A stretch of 64,000 nucleotides of DNA from Nonomuraea guangzhouensis (lineage in GTDB: Bacteria > Actinomycetota > Actinomycetes > Streptosporangiales > Streptosporangiaceae): positions 310,001 through 374,000 of the forward strand of contig NZ_JAHKRM010000006.1 in NCBI RefSeq assembly GCF_019396345.1, given 5' to 3'. The notes below the pieces were generated by a model. The model was given only the letters and a program-made list of their open reading frames with translations. It made no database searches and was not told the DNA's origin. Both the position numbers and the translations under genes were made by a program. Of this stretch, positions 22,729 to 32,065 are shown piece after piece; the stretch's first letter is position 1, and each line of letters opens with the position of its first letter.

Positions 22729-24171
22729 TCAGTTCGAGTAGCCCCGTGGGCGGACCGGTGGGTGGGCGGCCGACAGCTGGGCGGCCAGGCCGAGCAGGTG
22801 TGGTTCGCCGCCGGGTGGGGCGATGAGCTGGACGCCGATCGGCAGGCCGCTGGAGTGCGTGGCGATGGGGACGGTGATCGCGGGCCAGCCGCACATGTTC
22901 CAGGCGCCCGTGGCGGGCGCGTACCTGATGTTGGCCAGCAGGTTGCGCGGGAAGCCGCGATCGCCCCAGCGGTCGGCCTTCGGCGGGATCGCGGCCAGCG
23001 TCGGCGTGATCAGCACGTCGGCGTCGCCGAACCACTGGTCGGCACCGTAGCCGTGCCAGCGGGCCCGGCGCCGCTCGCCGTCCAGCCTGAGCGTGTGCAG
23101 CACCCGGCCCGCGCGGGCGAGCACGCGGGTGCGGCGTTCCAGGCGGCTCCGGTCGAGGTCGGCGGCCGCGCGCGAGGCGCGGGTCAGCCAGGTGGCGATC
23201 GTGGCGGGGCCCAGTGTGGCCGGCAGGCGGCGGTCGTGCTCGACGACCGTGTGCCCGGCGATCCGCAGCGTCTCGGCCGCCGCGCGCACCGCTGCCTGGA
23301 ACTCCCGGTCCATCGGCAGGCCGACCGGCAGCGGCTGAGGGGCGTACGCCACCCGCAGGTCGAAGGGCTCCGGGCTGTGGGGAGGCGGCTGGGCGGCCCA
23401 CACCTCGTCGTCGTCGGCCCAGACCGAGCGGAGCAGGGACGGCCGGGGCTCCACCCGCGTGCCGCCGCGCCACGCCTCGGCCAGGCCCGGGTCGGCGGCC
23501 AGGATGGAGAGCGTCAGCGCCAGGTCCGGCACGTTCCTGGCCAGCGGGCCGTTCTCGGTGAGGCCGCCCCAGTCGTCCGCCGGCGGAGGTACGAGGCCCG
23601 TGCCCGGCTTGATGGCGAACACCCCGCAGCACGCGCCAGGGATGCGCAGCGAGCCCATCCCGTCGTTGCCCAGCGCCACCGGCACCATCCCGGCCGCCAC
23701 CGCCGCGGCGCTGCCCGATGACGAGCCGCCGGCCGTACGGGCGAGGTTCCAGGGGTTGCGTACGATGCCGTAGGCGCTGTCACCGAAGGCGACCAGGCCC
23801 AGCTCGGGCAGGTTCGTCAGGCCGACGACCACCGCGCCGGCCGCGCGCAGCCGGCCGACCGTCTCGTGGTCCTTGGGCGCGGGCGTGTCCGCCGTCGCGG
23901 CGGATCCGCCGCGCGTGGCCTCGCCCGCGACCTCCAGATTGTCCTTCACCGCCACGGGCACGCCGGCGAGCGGCAGCTCCGCGAGGTCGCGGCGCTGCTG
24001 CAGGGCCCGCGCCTCGTCCACGGCCCGCTCCCTGACCCGGCGGAACGCCCCGACTCCCGGATCGCGCTCGGCGATCGCGTGCAGATGCTCCTCGACGACG
24101 GCCGCGGCCGTCACCTCGCCTTGACGTACGGCTGCCGCGATCTCGATGGCGGACCTGCCTGCCCACAACAT
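22729..24171 (-). CDS. Amidase (amidase signature family)
   Basis: A 480-residue AS-family hydrolase. The Ser-cisSer-Lys triad can be read as Lys76 (AVKDN), Ser150 in GGSSSGS and Ser174 in GMGSLRIPG, with the 24-residue serine spacing of the family. It hydrolyses C-N amide bonds; substrate unknown. No transamidosome partners (gatB/gatC) adjoin, so it is probably a catabolic amidase rather than GatA. It is convergent with the LysR gene. Confidence 0.9.
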   Translation of the reverse strand: MLWAGRSAIEIAAAVRQGEVTAAAVVEEHLHAIAERDPGVGAFRRVRERAVDEARALQQRRDLAELPLAGVPVAVKDNLEVAGEATRGGSAATADTPAPKDHETVGRLRAAGAVVVGLTNLPELGLVAFGDSAYGIVRNPWNLARTAGGSSSGSAAAVAAGMVPVALGNDGMGSLRIPGACCGVFAIKPGTGLVPPPADDWGGLTENGPLARNVPDLALTLSILAADPGLAEAWRGGTRVEPRPSLLRSVWADDDEVWAAQPPPHSPEPFDLRVAYAPQPLPVGLPMDREFQAAVRAAAETLRIAGHTVVEHDRRLPATLGPATIATWLTRASRAAADLDRSRLERRTRVLARAGRVLHTLRLDGERRRARWHGYGADQWFGDADVLITPTLAAIPPKADRWGDRGFPRNLLANIRYAPATGAWNMCGWPAITVPIATHSSGLPIGVQLIAPPGGEPHLLGLAAQLSAAHPPVRPRGYSN

Positions 24172-24190
24172 GCCTAAAGTGTGCGGGTTT

Positions 24191-24352
24191 TCACTCTTCC
24201 TTGCGAGGCTCCCGGCTCGCCTGCTTCAGCGCGAGCCGCAACGCGAACTCGATCTGCGCGTTGACGCTGCGGAGATCGTCGGCCGCCCACTTGGCGAGCG
24301 CGTCGTAGACGGCCGGGTCGAGGCGCAGCAGGAGCTTCTTACGCTCAGGCAT
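24191..24352 (-). CDS. Arc/CopG-like ribbon-helix-helix protein (53 aa)
   Basis: [19 protein letters not shown] opens a short protein with the beta-strand/helix/helix pattern of RHH DNA-binding proteins (KLLLRLD strand, [18 protein letters not shown] helix, [14 protein letters not shown] helix). Its ATG overlaps the end of the SPFH gene by 8 bases, a coupled arrangement. A 28-bp palindrome ahead of the pair is a good candidate operator, so the protein may autorepress. It resembles antitoxins in fold, but the partner is not a known toxin. Confidence 0.8.
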   Translation of the reverse strand: MPERKKLLLRLDPAVYDALAKWAADDLRSVNAQIEFALRLALKQASREPRKEE

Positions 24353-25175
24353 ACAGGCTGCCGGTGTTCACCACCGGCTGGATCGCCCGGTCGCCGCAGA
24401 GGACGACCAGGAGGTTGGAGACCATCTGCGCCTTGCGCTCCTCGTCCAGCTCGACCACCTGCTCGGCGGCCAGCCTATCGAGCGCGAGCTGAACCATGCC
24501 CACAGCGCCCTCGACGATCCGGGCGCGCGCGGCGACGACCTGCCCGGCCTGCTGGCGGACCAGCATGGCCTGGGCGATCTCGGGGGCGTAGGCGAGGTGC
24601 GTGATGCGCGCCTCCAGCACCTCGATCCCGGCCAGCTCGGTGCGGTCGCGCAGCTCGGCGGTGAGCTCGGTGGCCACCTCCGTGCCGTCGCGCAGACTGG
24701 TGCGGCCGGGGTCGTGCGAGTCGTAGGGGTGCGTGGTGGCCAGGTGGCGCACCGCGGCCTCCGACTGGATCGCGACGTAGTTCTCGTAGTCGTCCACCGA
24801 GAACTTGGCCTTGGCCGCGTCGGTCACCTTGTAGACGACCACCGCGGCGATCTCGACCGGGTTGCCGTCGGCGTCGTTGACCTTGAGCCTGGCCGTCTCG
24901 AAGTTGCGGACCCTGAGCGTGACCGTGGTCCTGGTGCTGAACGGCAGCACCCACTGGAAGCCCGCGTCCTCGACCGTGCCGATGTAGCGGCCTAAGAACT
25001 GCACCACCTTCGCCTCGTTCGGGTTGACCACGATGAACCCGCTGGCAGTCAGCACGAAGAGGACGATCCACCCAATACCCATGACTTCCACCGAGACCAC
25101 GGCCGACACGGCGGCGAGCACCAGCAGGACGAGCATGACCAGGAAACCGTTCAAGCGGAAAGCACGTCGTTCCAT
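24345..25175 (-). CDS. SPFH/Band 7 (prohibitin-like) membrane protein
   Basis: A 276-residue protein with two N-terminal hydrophobic segments (about residues 10-28 and 33-48) and an SPFH domain: [38 protein letters not shown], and [24 protein letters not shown] proteins scaffold membrane microdomains or regulate membrane proteases. A C-terminal region containing [15 protein letters not shown] is typical of the class. It is coupled to a small RHH protein and preceded by a palindrome. Confidence 0.88.
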   Translation of the reverse strand: MERRAFRLNGFLVMLVLLVLAAVSAVVSVEVMGIGWIVLFVLTASGFIVVNPNEAKVVQFLGRYIGTVEDAGFQWVLPFSTRTTVTLRVRNFETARLKVNDADGNPVEIAAVVVYKVTDAAKAKFSVDDYENYVAIQSEAAVRHLATTHPYDSHDPGRTSLRDGTEVATELTAELRDRTELAGIEVLEARITHLAYAPEIAQAMLVRQQAGQVVAARARIVEGAVGMVQLALDRLAAEQVVELDEERKAQMVSNLLVVLCGDRAIQPVVNTGSLYA

Positions 25176-25186
25176 CCCGACTCCTT

Positions 25187-25214
25187 GCTATCGAAGTGAT
25201 ATCACGATGATAGC
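25187..25214. promoter_or_regulatory. 28-bp palindrome upstream of SPFH/RHH operon
   Basis: GCTATC (25187-25192) and GATAGC (25209-25214) flank GTGATATCAC (25196-25205), itself a perfect palindrome; the 3-base spacers are not symmetric. It lies 12 bp upstream of the SPFH start and 19 bp from the divergent PLP-enzyme start. RHH repressors bind such short symmetric sites, so this is a candidate operator for the neighbouring RHH protein. Confidence 0.75.
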
Positions 25215-25233
25215 GCGTCTACGCTTGGGCCGC

Positions 25234-26409
25234 GTGAACGGACCATCTCTGGCCACCGGCCAGCGCTCTCTGGGCGATCCCTCGATCACGTATCCGCTGT
25301 GGCCGCCGCTGACCCGCGGCTGCCCCAAGACGAGCACCGCGTCATTGGCCTATCCGGTCGAGGTCGACTACGACTACGCCCGGGTCAGCGCGTCCCTGTT
25401 CGAGCAGGAGCCGGGCCCCGACCTCGCGCGCTGGTCGCCGCTGCTGCCGCCGCTGCACGCGCCCACGCTGGGCGAGGGCGGCACGCCGCTGATCCCGCTG
25501 GAAGGCGTGTACGTCAAGGACGAGTCCCGCAACCCCACCTGGTCGCACAAGGACCGGCTCAACCGGATCACGGTCAGCGCGGCACTGGGTGCGGGGGCGC
25601 CGGGCGTGGTGGTGGCCTCGTCGGGCAACCACGGCGCCTCGGCCGCCGCGTACGCCGCCCGCGCCGGTCTGCCCGCGATCGTGCTCGCCTCGGCCGACGC
25701 GCCGCCCGCCGTCCACTCGTTCGTCCGGGCGTACGGGGCCAAGGTGCTGGCCGTGCCCGTCGAGGCGCGCTGGCCGCTGATGCGCGAGATCGTGGACCGG
25801 CTCGGCTACCACCCGGTCAGCAACCTGACCGTCACCCACACCGGGCACCCGTTCGGGCCCGAAGGCTACAAGACGATCGCGTACGAGCTGTTCCTGCAGC
25901 TCGGCGGGGTGCCCGCGGCGGTGTTCGCGCCGACGGGCTACGCGGAGCTGCTCTATGGCGTGTGGAAGGGATTCACCGAGCTGCGCCGGCTGGGGCTGGC
26001 GGGCACGACGCCGCGCATGTTCTCCTGCGAGGCCATCGCGGGCGGTCCCATCGCCCGGGCTGTCGACACGGGCGCGCCGGCCGCTATCGTCCCGCTCCAG
26101 CACACCGAGGCGTACAGCATCGGCTGCTCGGTGGGCGGGCATCGGGGCGTACGGGCGGTGCGTGACAGCGGCGGCGAGGCGCTGCTGGTCACCGACGACG
26201 AGATGCGGGCGGCGCAGCGGACGCTCGCGGCTCAGGGGCTGTGGCAGGAGGTGTCGGGGGCCGCGGGGCTGGCGGCCTATCGCAAGCTGGGGCGGGACTT
26301 CGACGGGCCGGTGGTCTGCATCGCCACGTCCAGCGGGTTCAAGGGGATGGGGGTGGGGATGGAGTCGGTCGAGGTGCTGACGAACCCGACGGTGGACGAC
26401 GTGCTGTGA
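25234..26409 (+). CDS. Threonine synthase-like PLP-dependent enzyme
   Basis: A 391-residue fold-type II PLP enzyme. Lys106 in SHKDR is the PLP Schiff-base lysine; VVASSGNHGASAAAYA is the phosphate-contacting loop; EGYKTIAYELFLQL is typical of threonine synthase-like lyases. The usual thrC is normally linked to hom and thrB, which are absent, so a paralogous beta-replacing or deaminating enzyme is as likely. Start GTG 25234 is the first after the palindrome; no strong ribosome site is seen. Confidence 0.8.
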   Translation: MNGPSLATGQRSLGDPSITYPLWPPLTRGCPKTSTASLAYPVEVDYDYARVSASLFEQEPGPDLARWSPLLPPLHAPTLGEGGTPLIPLEGVYVKDESRNPTWSHKDRLNRITVSAALGAGAPGVVVASSGNHGASAAAYAARAGLPAIVLASADAPPAVHSFVRAYGAKVLAVPVEARWPLMREIVDRLGYHPVSNLTVTHTGHPFGPEGYKTIAYELFLQLGGVPAAVFAPTGYAELLYGVWKGFTELRRLGLAGTTPRMFSCEAIAGGPIARAVDTGAPAAIVPLQHTEAYSIGCSVGGHRGVRAVRDSGGEALLVTDDEMRAAQRTLAAQGLWQEVSGAAGLAAYRKLGRDFDGPVVCIATSSGFKGMGVGMESVEVLTNPTVDDVL

Positions 26410-26485
26410 GGTCGGGCGTGGTGCTGCCGGTGGCGTGCTCCGCGATCCGCCGGGGCGTCGCCGGGCCGGGTCGGCGCGTGCGGGA

Positions 26486-27190
26486 TCATGCCTTCAACCA
26501 CACGCGGAGTGGGCCGATCGGGGTGAAGCCGTGCCGGGCGGCGGGGGCCGGGTCGGTCTCGTAGCCGACCAGGGGGCGGCCGGGGAACAGCTCGGCCGCC
26601 AGCGCCACCGCGCCCGACCAGGCGGCGTCCAGGTCGCAGCCGGAGGCGAACACGTTCGACACCCCCACGACACCGCCGCTCGCGTTGAGCGCGGCCCCGC
26701 ACACGATGTCGCCGCCGATCCGGCCCGCCAGCACGGCGACCTCGCCTTCGCGCAGCAACGACGGCCGGAACAGGTCGATGTCCTGCCCGGGGAAGCAGGC
26801 GCGCTCCCAGTCACGGAGCGTGCCGGGGTCGCGGACCGCCTCCCAGTCGATGACGTCACCGGTCGCCGCGGTGGCGATGGCCTCGCCGGTCTTCGCCGGG
26901 GCGGGGCGGTGGATCCACTCGGCCTCGAACAGCAGCTCCCAGCCGGGCGGCCGGATCGCGGCGAAGCTGTCCTTTACGGAGGCACTTTCCTTGCCCTCGA
27001 CCCCGTCCAGCAGGTCGGCCCACGTCGCGTCCGGGGAGAGGGAGATGGCGTCGGGATAGTAGGGCGGGGCGACGCCGGGATTGGTCCAGCTCAGTGCGCC
27101 GAATGTGCCGGGTGATCCGTGCGAGCGGCATACCGCGTCACACCACTCGGCGTTGTTGCGCGCCGCCTCAAGCAGCAGGTCATCGGTCAT
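26486..27190 (-). CDS. Hypothetical protein, possible GNAT-like fold
   Basis: A 234-residue acidic protein (MTDDLLLEAARNNAEWCDAV...). The C-terminal half has the alternating pattern of an acetyltransferase (VAVLAGRIGGDIVCGAAL, then VSNVF and LVGYETD, ending GFTPIGPLRVWL), resembling GNAT core strands and the final strand. Catalytic features are not conclusive. It is immediately downstream of HrpB. ATG 27190, with a GGAG-type site, is preferred over ATG 27202. Confidence 0.6.
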   Translation of the reverse strand: MTDDLLLEAARNNAEWCDAVCRSHGSPGTFGALSWTNPGVAPPYYPDAISLSPDATWADLLDGVEGKESASVKDSFAAIRPPGWELLFEAEWIHRPAPAKTGEAIATAATGDVIDWEAVRDPGTLRDWERACFPGQDIDLFRPSLLREGEVAVLAGRIGGDIVCGAALNASGGVVGVSNVFASGCDLDAAWSGAVALAAELFPGRPLVGYETDPAPAARHGFTPIGPLRVWLKA

Positions 27191-27229
27191 GTCGCGCTCC
27201 ATCTCACCCGGCTCGCCCGGCCGTGCGGG

Positions 27230-29674
27230 TCATCTCGGGTTCGTGCGGCGGGTGGGGAGCGCGGTCAGCGGGTCCTCCGGCCAAGGGTGTCTGGGGTAGC
27301 GTCCGCGTAGCTCCGCGCGGACCGCACGGTAGCCGTCGCGCCAGAACGACGCAAGGTCCGCGGTGACCGCCACCGGGCGGCCGGCGGGGGAGAGCAGGTG
27401 TACGAGCAGCGGCACGCCGGCGATCCTCGGCGTCTCCGTCCAGCCGAACAGCTCCTGCAGCTTGACCGCCAGCACCGGCTGCCCGCCCGAATAGTCCACG
27501 CGGACGCGGGAGCCGCTCGGCACCGCGATGCGCTCGGGCGCCACCTCGTCCAGCCGGCGGTTCCACGGGATCAGCCGCTTCAGGGCGGTGGCCACGTCGA
27601 TGCGCTCCAGGTCGGCGCGGCGGCGGGCGCGGGAGAGTTCCGGCTCCAGCCAGCGGTCGGCCAGGGCGGTCAGGTCGTCCATCGGGGGCCATGGGTCGCC
27701 GAGCTCGCGATGGCAGAACGCGAGGCGGTCCCTGAGCGCGGTGGCCTCCTTGGTCCAGGTCAGCACGTCTTCGGTGCGCAGGCCGTACAGGATGGCCGCG
27801 CGTACGTCGGCGTTCTTGAGCGGGGCGGAGGAGAGCTCGATCGCGCCGAGCCGCTCGATCGCGCGGGCGGACACGTCGCCGCGGCGCTCGCCCGGCGGGG
27901 TCCGCCACGCGATCTCCTCCTCGGTGGTGACCGGGAGTGCCTGACGGGCGGTCTCCTCGTCGATCACCACGGCCTGGCGGATCCGGGCCGACGCCGACCC
28001 GGTGGGACGGTCCGCCACCGCCACGGCCAGCCACTTCGCCTCGCCGAGCCGCGACCCCTCGGCCAGTTGGGCCTGGGTGCCGGACGCCATCAGGTAGCCG
28101 CCGCCACGCCGCCGCGCCACCCGCTCGGGGAACGCCAACGCGACCGCCAGCCCGGCTGTCGCGTCGTCGGTCATGTCCCGCTCGGCTGCTCGAGCCTGTG
28201 GGGTGCTTCTGGTGAGGCGGCGGACCTCCTGGCGCCAGCGGGCGGTGAAGCCGTCGCGGCCGTGGCGGGCCGAGCGCCAGATCTCCACGAGGTCGTCACC
28301 CGCCTCGCGGGGGAGCTGGTCGGACAGGAGCGCCACCACCTCGGCGGCGCGCGGTCCGAGGTCGAGGAGCGCTCTGGCCAGGCGCGGGTGTACGCCGACG
28401 AGCGCCATCCGCCGACCCCGCTCGGTCACCCGCCACGTCACCCGATCGGTCTCGTCGTCCATCGCGTACGAGGGCATGGGGGTGTTGAGGGCTGGTTCTA
28501 GAGCGCCCAGGGTGTGGAGGGTGCGGGTGGCGGCGGTCATCGCGGCGGGTGGGGGCGGGTCCAGGAGGGCGAGGCCGGAGGCGTCCGGGGTGCCCCAGCA
28601 GGCGGCCTGGAGGGCGAACCCCGTGAGGTCCGCCAGCGCGATCTCCGGCCGGGCATGGTCGGCGAGGCGCTCGTGTTCCGCGGCTGTCCAGCAGCGGTAC
28701 ACCGTGCCGGGGGCCTCCCGTCCCGCCCGTCCGGCGCGTTGGTTGGCCGAGGCCTTCGACACTCGTACGGTGGTCAGCGAGCCGAGCCCCCGGGCGTGGT
28801 CGGTGCGCGGTTCCCTGGCCAGGCCGGAGTCCACCACCACGCGCACCCCTGGCACGGTCAGGCTCGACTCCGCCACCGACGTGGCCAGCACCACCCGGCG
28901 GGCCGACCCGGGCGACAGCACGGCGTCCTGGACCCGGGCCGGTGCCTGGCCGTGTACCTGAAGCACCTCGACGTCACCGAGCATCGCCGCCACTTTCGCG
29001 ATCTCGCCCGTGCCGGGAAGGAAGCACAGGATGTCGCCGTCCCGTTCCGCCAGCGCCTGCCGTACGACCTGGGCGACGTGAGAGAGCAGGGCGGGGTCGA
29101 CACGGAGGCCGTGTGGCGGGGCGGTCGGGCGTGCCGGCGGGGTCCACACGATCTCCACGGGGTGGGTCGCGCCCGAGGCACGCACGATCGGGGCGTCGCC
29201 GAGGAGGCGGGACCATGGGGCGGCGTCCGGGGTGGCCGAGGCGGCCAGGACGCGTAGGTCGGGGCGGAGCGTGTCCCGTACGTCGAGCAGGAAGGCCAGG
29301 GCGGTGTCGGCGTCGAGGTGGCGTTCGTGGCATTCGTCGAGCATCACCACGTCCACGCCGGGCAGCTCCTGGTCGCGCTGGAGCCGCTGGAGGAGTACGC
29401 CGGTGGTGACGACCTCCACCATGGGGTTCGCGCCGGTGTGCCGTTCGCCGCGGATGGTGTAGCTGACGCCCATCCGCTTGGCGGCGGCTCGTACGGCCAG
29501 TCGTCGCGGCTCCGCCACCAGCACGCGTAGCCCGGCCTCCGTCAGCGCGAGCGGCACGACGGTGGTCTTGCCCGTGCCGGGCGGGGAGGTCAGGACTGCC
29601 GAGCCGACACGATCGAGCACCCCGAGCAGCTCGGGCAGGACCTGCCGGATGGGCAGCCCGTCAGACCGGGACAT
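27230..29674 (-). CDS. hrpB: ATP-dependent RNA helicase HrpB
   Basis: An 814-residue DEAH/RHA-type helicase. Walker A SPPGTGKTT is at residues 30-38, and the motif II is DECH at 113-116, followed by the motif III SAT and the VI motif QRAGRAGR. The C-terminal HrpB domain (RIRQAVVIDEET, LPRRPPG-like region, ending DPLTALPTRR) matches the family length of about 820. HrpB proteins are RNA-processing helicases of loosely defined role. The ATG overlaps the upstream ArsR stop by 14 bases, implying coupling. Confidence 0.93.
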   Translation of the reverse strand: MSRSDGLPIRQVLPELLGVLDRVGSAVLTSPPGTGKTTVVPLALTEAGLRVLVAEPRRLAVRAAAKRMGVSYTIRGERHTGANPMVEVVTTGVLLQRLQRDQELPGVDVVMLDECHERHLDADTALAFLLDVRDTLRPDLRVLAASATPDAAPWSRLLGDAPIVRASGATHPVEIVWTPPARPTAPPHGLRVDPALLSHVAQVVRQALAERDGDILCFLPGTGEIAKVAAMLGDVEVLQVHGQAPARVQDAVLSPGSARRVVLATSVAESSLTVPGVRVVVDSGLAREPRTDHARGLGSLTTVRVSKASANQRAGRAGREAPGTVYRCWTAAEHERLADHARPEIALADLTGFALQAACWGTPDASGLALLDPPPPAAMTAATRTLHTLGALEPALNTPMPSYAMDDETDRVTWRVTERGRRMALVGVHPRLARALLDLGPRAAEVVALLSDQLPREAGDDLVEIWRSARHGRDGFTARWRQEVRRLTRSTPQARAAERDMTDDATAGLAVALAFPERVARRRGGGYLMASGTQAQLAEGSRLGEAKWLAVAVADRPTGSASARIRQAVVIDEETARQALPVTTEEEIAWRTPPGERRGDVSARAIERLGAIELSSAPLKNADVRAAILYGLRTEDVLTWTKEATALRDRLAFCHRELGDPWPPMDDLTALADRWLEPELSRARRRADLERIDVATALKRLIPWNRRLDEVAPERIAVPSGSRVRVDYSGGQPVLAVKLQELFGWTETPRIAGVPLLVHLLSPAGRPVAVTADLASFWRDGYRAVRAELRGRYPRHPWPEDPLTALPTRRTNPR

Positions 29675-29978
29675 GGGCCGCCGACAGGATCGAGTCGAGC
29701 AGGCCGGGGAAGCGGGCGTCAAGGTCGGTGCGCCGCAGGCTGATGTACTTCAGCCGCCCCTCCTGCTTCGACATGATCACCCCGGCCTCGCGCAGCGCCC
29801 GGTAGTGGTGCGAGGCGGTCGACTTGTGGACGCCTAGGTCGTCGCCCGCGCTGGTGCACGTCATCTCTCCGCGCAGGGCGAGCCGGATGACGATCTCCAT
29901 GCGTACGGGATCGGACAGCGCGCGCAACACCTCGGTGAGTTGGATGTCCTCGGTGGCCGGATGTGGAAGCAGGCGCAT
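29661..29978 (-). CDS. ArsR-family repressor
   Basis: A 105-residue winged-helix protein: LRALSDPVRMEIVIRLALRG, then the HTH DDLGVHKSTASHHYRALREAG, and the wing MSKQEGRLKYISLRR. The typical metal-binding CxCxxC is absent (one isolated Cys), so a non-metal or transporter-substrate signal is likely. It diverges from an MFS efflux gene; symmetric elements between the starts are likely operators. Downstream it overlaps hrpB. Confidence 0.92.
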   Translation of the reverse strand: MRLLPHPATEDIQLTEVLRALSDPVRMEIVIRLALRGEMTCTSAGDDLGVHKSTASHHYRALREAGVIMSKQEGRLKYISLRRTDLDARFPGLLDSILSAAHVPV

Positions 29979-30001
29979 GGTCAGACCTTACCTCCGTCTT
30001 A

Positions 30002-30049
30002 TTGTTTGACAACAATCCAACTATACGTCAGTTTGATGGACATCCAACT
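30002..30049. promoter_or_regulatory. Two candidate ArsR operators upstream of MFS gene
   Basis: TTGTTTGACAACAA (30002-30015) is an imperfect inverted repeat, and AGTTTGATG (30030-30038) is nearly inverted as CATCCAACT (30041-30049). Both lie in the 83-bp gap between the divergent arsR and MFS starts. Confidence 0.55.
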
Positions 30050-30061
30050 AAAGGAGCTCCA

Positions 30062-31225
30062 GTGAGCAGTCGGCTCTACCCCCTCGCGCTCGGGAACTTC
30101 GCCGTCGGCACCGGCATGTTCGTCACCGCCGGGCTGCTGTCGCCCATCTCCCGTGACCTGAACATCTCGCCGTCGGCGGCCGGTCAGTTGATGACCGTGT
30201 TCGCGTTGGCCTACGCGTTGCTGTCGCCGCCGCTCGCCGCCCTGACCGCCCGGCTGTCGCGCCGGCGGGTGCTGCTGATCGCGCTGGGCGTGTTCGTGCT
30301 GGGCAACACGTTGACCGCGCTGGCGCCCACGTACCCGCTGGTGATGGCCACCCGCGTGGTCGCCGCGGCCGGTGCGGCGATGTTCACACCGACCGCCTCC
30401 GGCGTCGCCACCGCGCTGACCTCGCCGGAACGCCGTGGCCGCGCGCTCGCGCTGGTGATGGGCGGCCTGACCGTCTCGTCGGCGATCGGCGTGCCGCTGG
30501 GCACCTGGCTCGGCGCCGCGTCGAGCTGGCGGGCCACGATCTGGCTGGTGGTCGTGCTCGGCGTGGTCGGGTTCGCCGGGGTGGCCGCCGTGGTGCCCGA
30601 CGTCATGATCGAGACGACCCGACGGCTGGCAGATCGGTTCGCCCCGCTGGCCGACCGGCGCGTGGTGGCGGTGCTGACGACGCAGCTGCTGATGTTCGCC
30701 GCCGCGTTCGCCGCCTACACCTACATCGGCTCGCTGTTCGACCTGCCGCTGCCCGCCGTGCTGTGGGCGTGGGGGATCGGCGGGATCGTGGGCAACCAGC
30801 TCGGCGGGCGGTTCACCGACGCGTACGGGCCGCGGCGGATGGTGCTGATCGGCATCGCCGCCTCGACGGTGTTCATGGCACTCATCCCGGTCGCGAACCT
30901 CGCCCTGCCCGTCGCCCTGGTGTGGGCGTTCTGCTGGGGCGCGCTCGGCTGGCTGGTCGGGCCGGCGCAGCAGTACAGGACCGTCGCGGCCGTGCCGCAC
31001 AACGTGCCGATCGGTCTCGGGCTGCTGTCGTCGGCGCAGTATGTCGGGCTGTTCGTGGCGGGCATCGCCGGGGGCCTGGCACTCGACGGGTACGGCCGGA
31101 CGGGCGTGGTGGTGCTGGCCACCGGCCTTGGGCTGGTGGCACTGCTGTTCACGCTGGTGACCTATAGGCCCGAGTCGGCCGAGAGCGCGCCCGTCAGCCC
31201 TGAGCGGGAATCCAGCCGATCGTGA
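30062..31225 (+). CDS. MFS transporter, DHA1/AraJ-like drug or sugar efflux
   Basis: A 387-residue major facilitator with about 12 hydrophobic segments; LSPISRDLNISPSAAGQL and the loop motif LSRRRVLLIALGVFVLGN between helices 2 and 3 are typical of the DHA1/AraJ family. ArsR is divergent, suggesting induction by the exported compound. GTG 30062 is preceded by AAGGAG at 30051. Its 3' end overlaps the convergent uppP gene by 32 bp. Confidence 0.88.
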   Translation: MSSRLYPLALGNFAVGTGMFVTAGLLSPISRDLNISPSAAGQLMTVFALAYALLSPPLAALTARLSRRRVLLIALGVFVLGNTLTALAPTYPLVMATRVVAAAGAAMFTPTASGVATALTSPERRGRALALVMGGLTVSSAIGVPLGTWLGAASSWRATIWLVVVLGVVGFAGVAAVVPDVMIETTRRLADRFAPLADRRVVAVLTTQLLMFAAAFAAYTYIGSLFDLPLPAVLWAWGIGGIVGNQLGGRFTDAYGPRRMVLIGIAASTVFMALIPVANLALPVALVWAFCWGALGWLVGPAQQYRTVAAVPHNVPIGLGLLSSAQYVGLFVAGIAGGLALDGYGRTGVVVLATGLGLVALLFTLVTYRPESAESAPVSPERESSRS

Positions 31226-32024
31226 CCGCGAGGATGACGAACAGGCCCAGCAGGATGCGATAGATGACGAAGGCGGTGAAGCGGTGGCTGCCGATGTATT
31301 TCAGGAACCAGGCCACCGCGGCGTAGCCGACGAAGAACGAGATGATCGTCGCCAGGATGGTCGGGCCCCAAGCCGGGGCCGTGGTCCCGCCGATCTGGGC
31401 GACCTCCAGCAGGCCTGACGACAGGACCGCGGGGATGGCCAGCAGGAAGGAGTATTTGGCGGCGTCCTCGCGCCGGTAGTCGAGCAGCAGACCCGCCGTG
31501 ATCGTGCCACCGGAGCGGGAGACGCCGGGGATCAGCGCCAGCGCCTGCGCGAAGCCGTACACGATGGCGTGCGTGAAGCTCAGGTGCTTCTCCAGCGTGA
31601 GCTTGTTGCGGGCGGTGTGGTCGGCGAACCAGAGGATGATCGCGAAGACGATCAGGGTGGTGCCCACCAGGCGCAGGTCGCGGAAGACCGTCTCGATCTG
31701 GTCCTTGAACACGATGCCCAGGACGCCGATGGGCAGGGAGCCGACGATCACGTACCAGCCCATGCGGGCCGCGTAGTGGCTGCGCAGGTCAGGTGTCCAC
31801 AGGGCGCGGGTCCAGGTGGAGATGATCTCCCAGATCTCTTTCCTGAAGTAGATCAGCACGGCGGTCTCGGTGCCGAGCTGGATCACCGCCGTGAACGCGG
31901 CGCCGGGATCCGGCCAGCCGAAGAACGCGGAGACCACCCGGATATGGGCGCTGGAAGAGATCGGCAGGAACTCCGTGAGGCCCTGTAGGAGCCCCAGCAC
32001 CACTGCTTCGAGCCAGCCGATCAC
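31194..32024 (-). CDS. uppP: Undecaprenyl-diphosphatase
   Basis: A 276-residue integral membrane enzyme that dephosphorylates undecaprenyl pyrophosphate to recycle the lipid carrier for peptidoglycan; formerly BacA and linked to bacitracin resistance. QGLTEFLPISSSAH (Gln14, Glu18) and PGVSRSGGT are the BacA/UppP catalytic motifs. Several hydrophobic helices follow. Downstream genes on the + strand are convergent; nothing else forms an operon with it. Confidence 0.95.
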   Translation of the reverse strand: MIGWLEAVVLGLLQGLTEFLPISSSAHIRVVSAFFGWPDPGAAFTAVIQLGTETAVLIYFRKEIWEIISTWTRALWTPDLRSHYAARMGWYVIVGSLPIGVLGIVFKDQIETVFRDLRLVGTTLIVFAIILWFADHTARNKLTLEKHLSFTHAIVYGFAQALALIPGVSRSGGTITAGLLLDYRREDAAKYSFLLAIPAVLSSGLLEVAQIGGTTAPAWGPTILATIISFFVGYAAVAWFLKYIGSHRFTAFVIYRILLGLFVILAVTIGWIPAQG

Positions 32025-32065
32025 GACTTCACCTTTCCTGCGCCCGCGTAAGTGACCAGGCGAGG

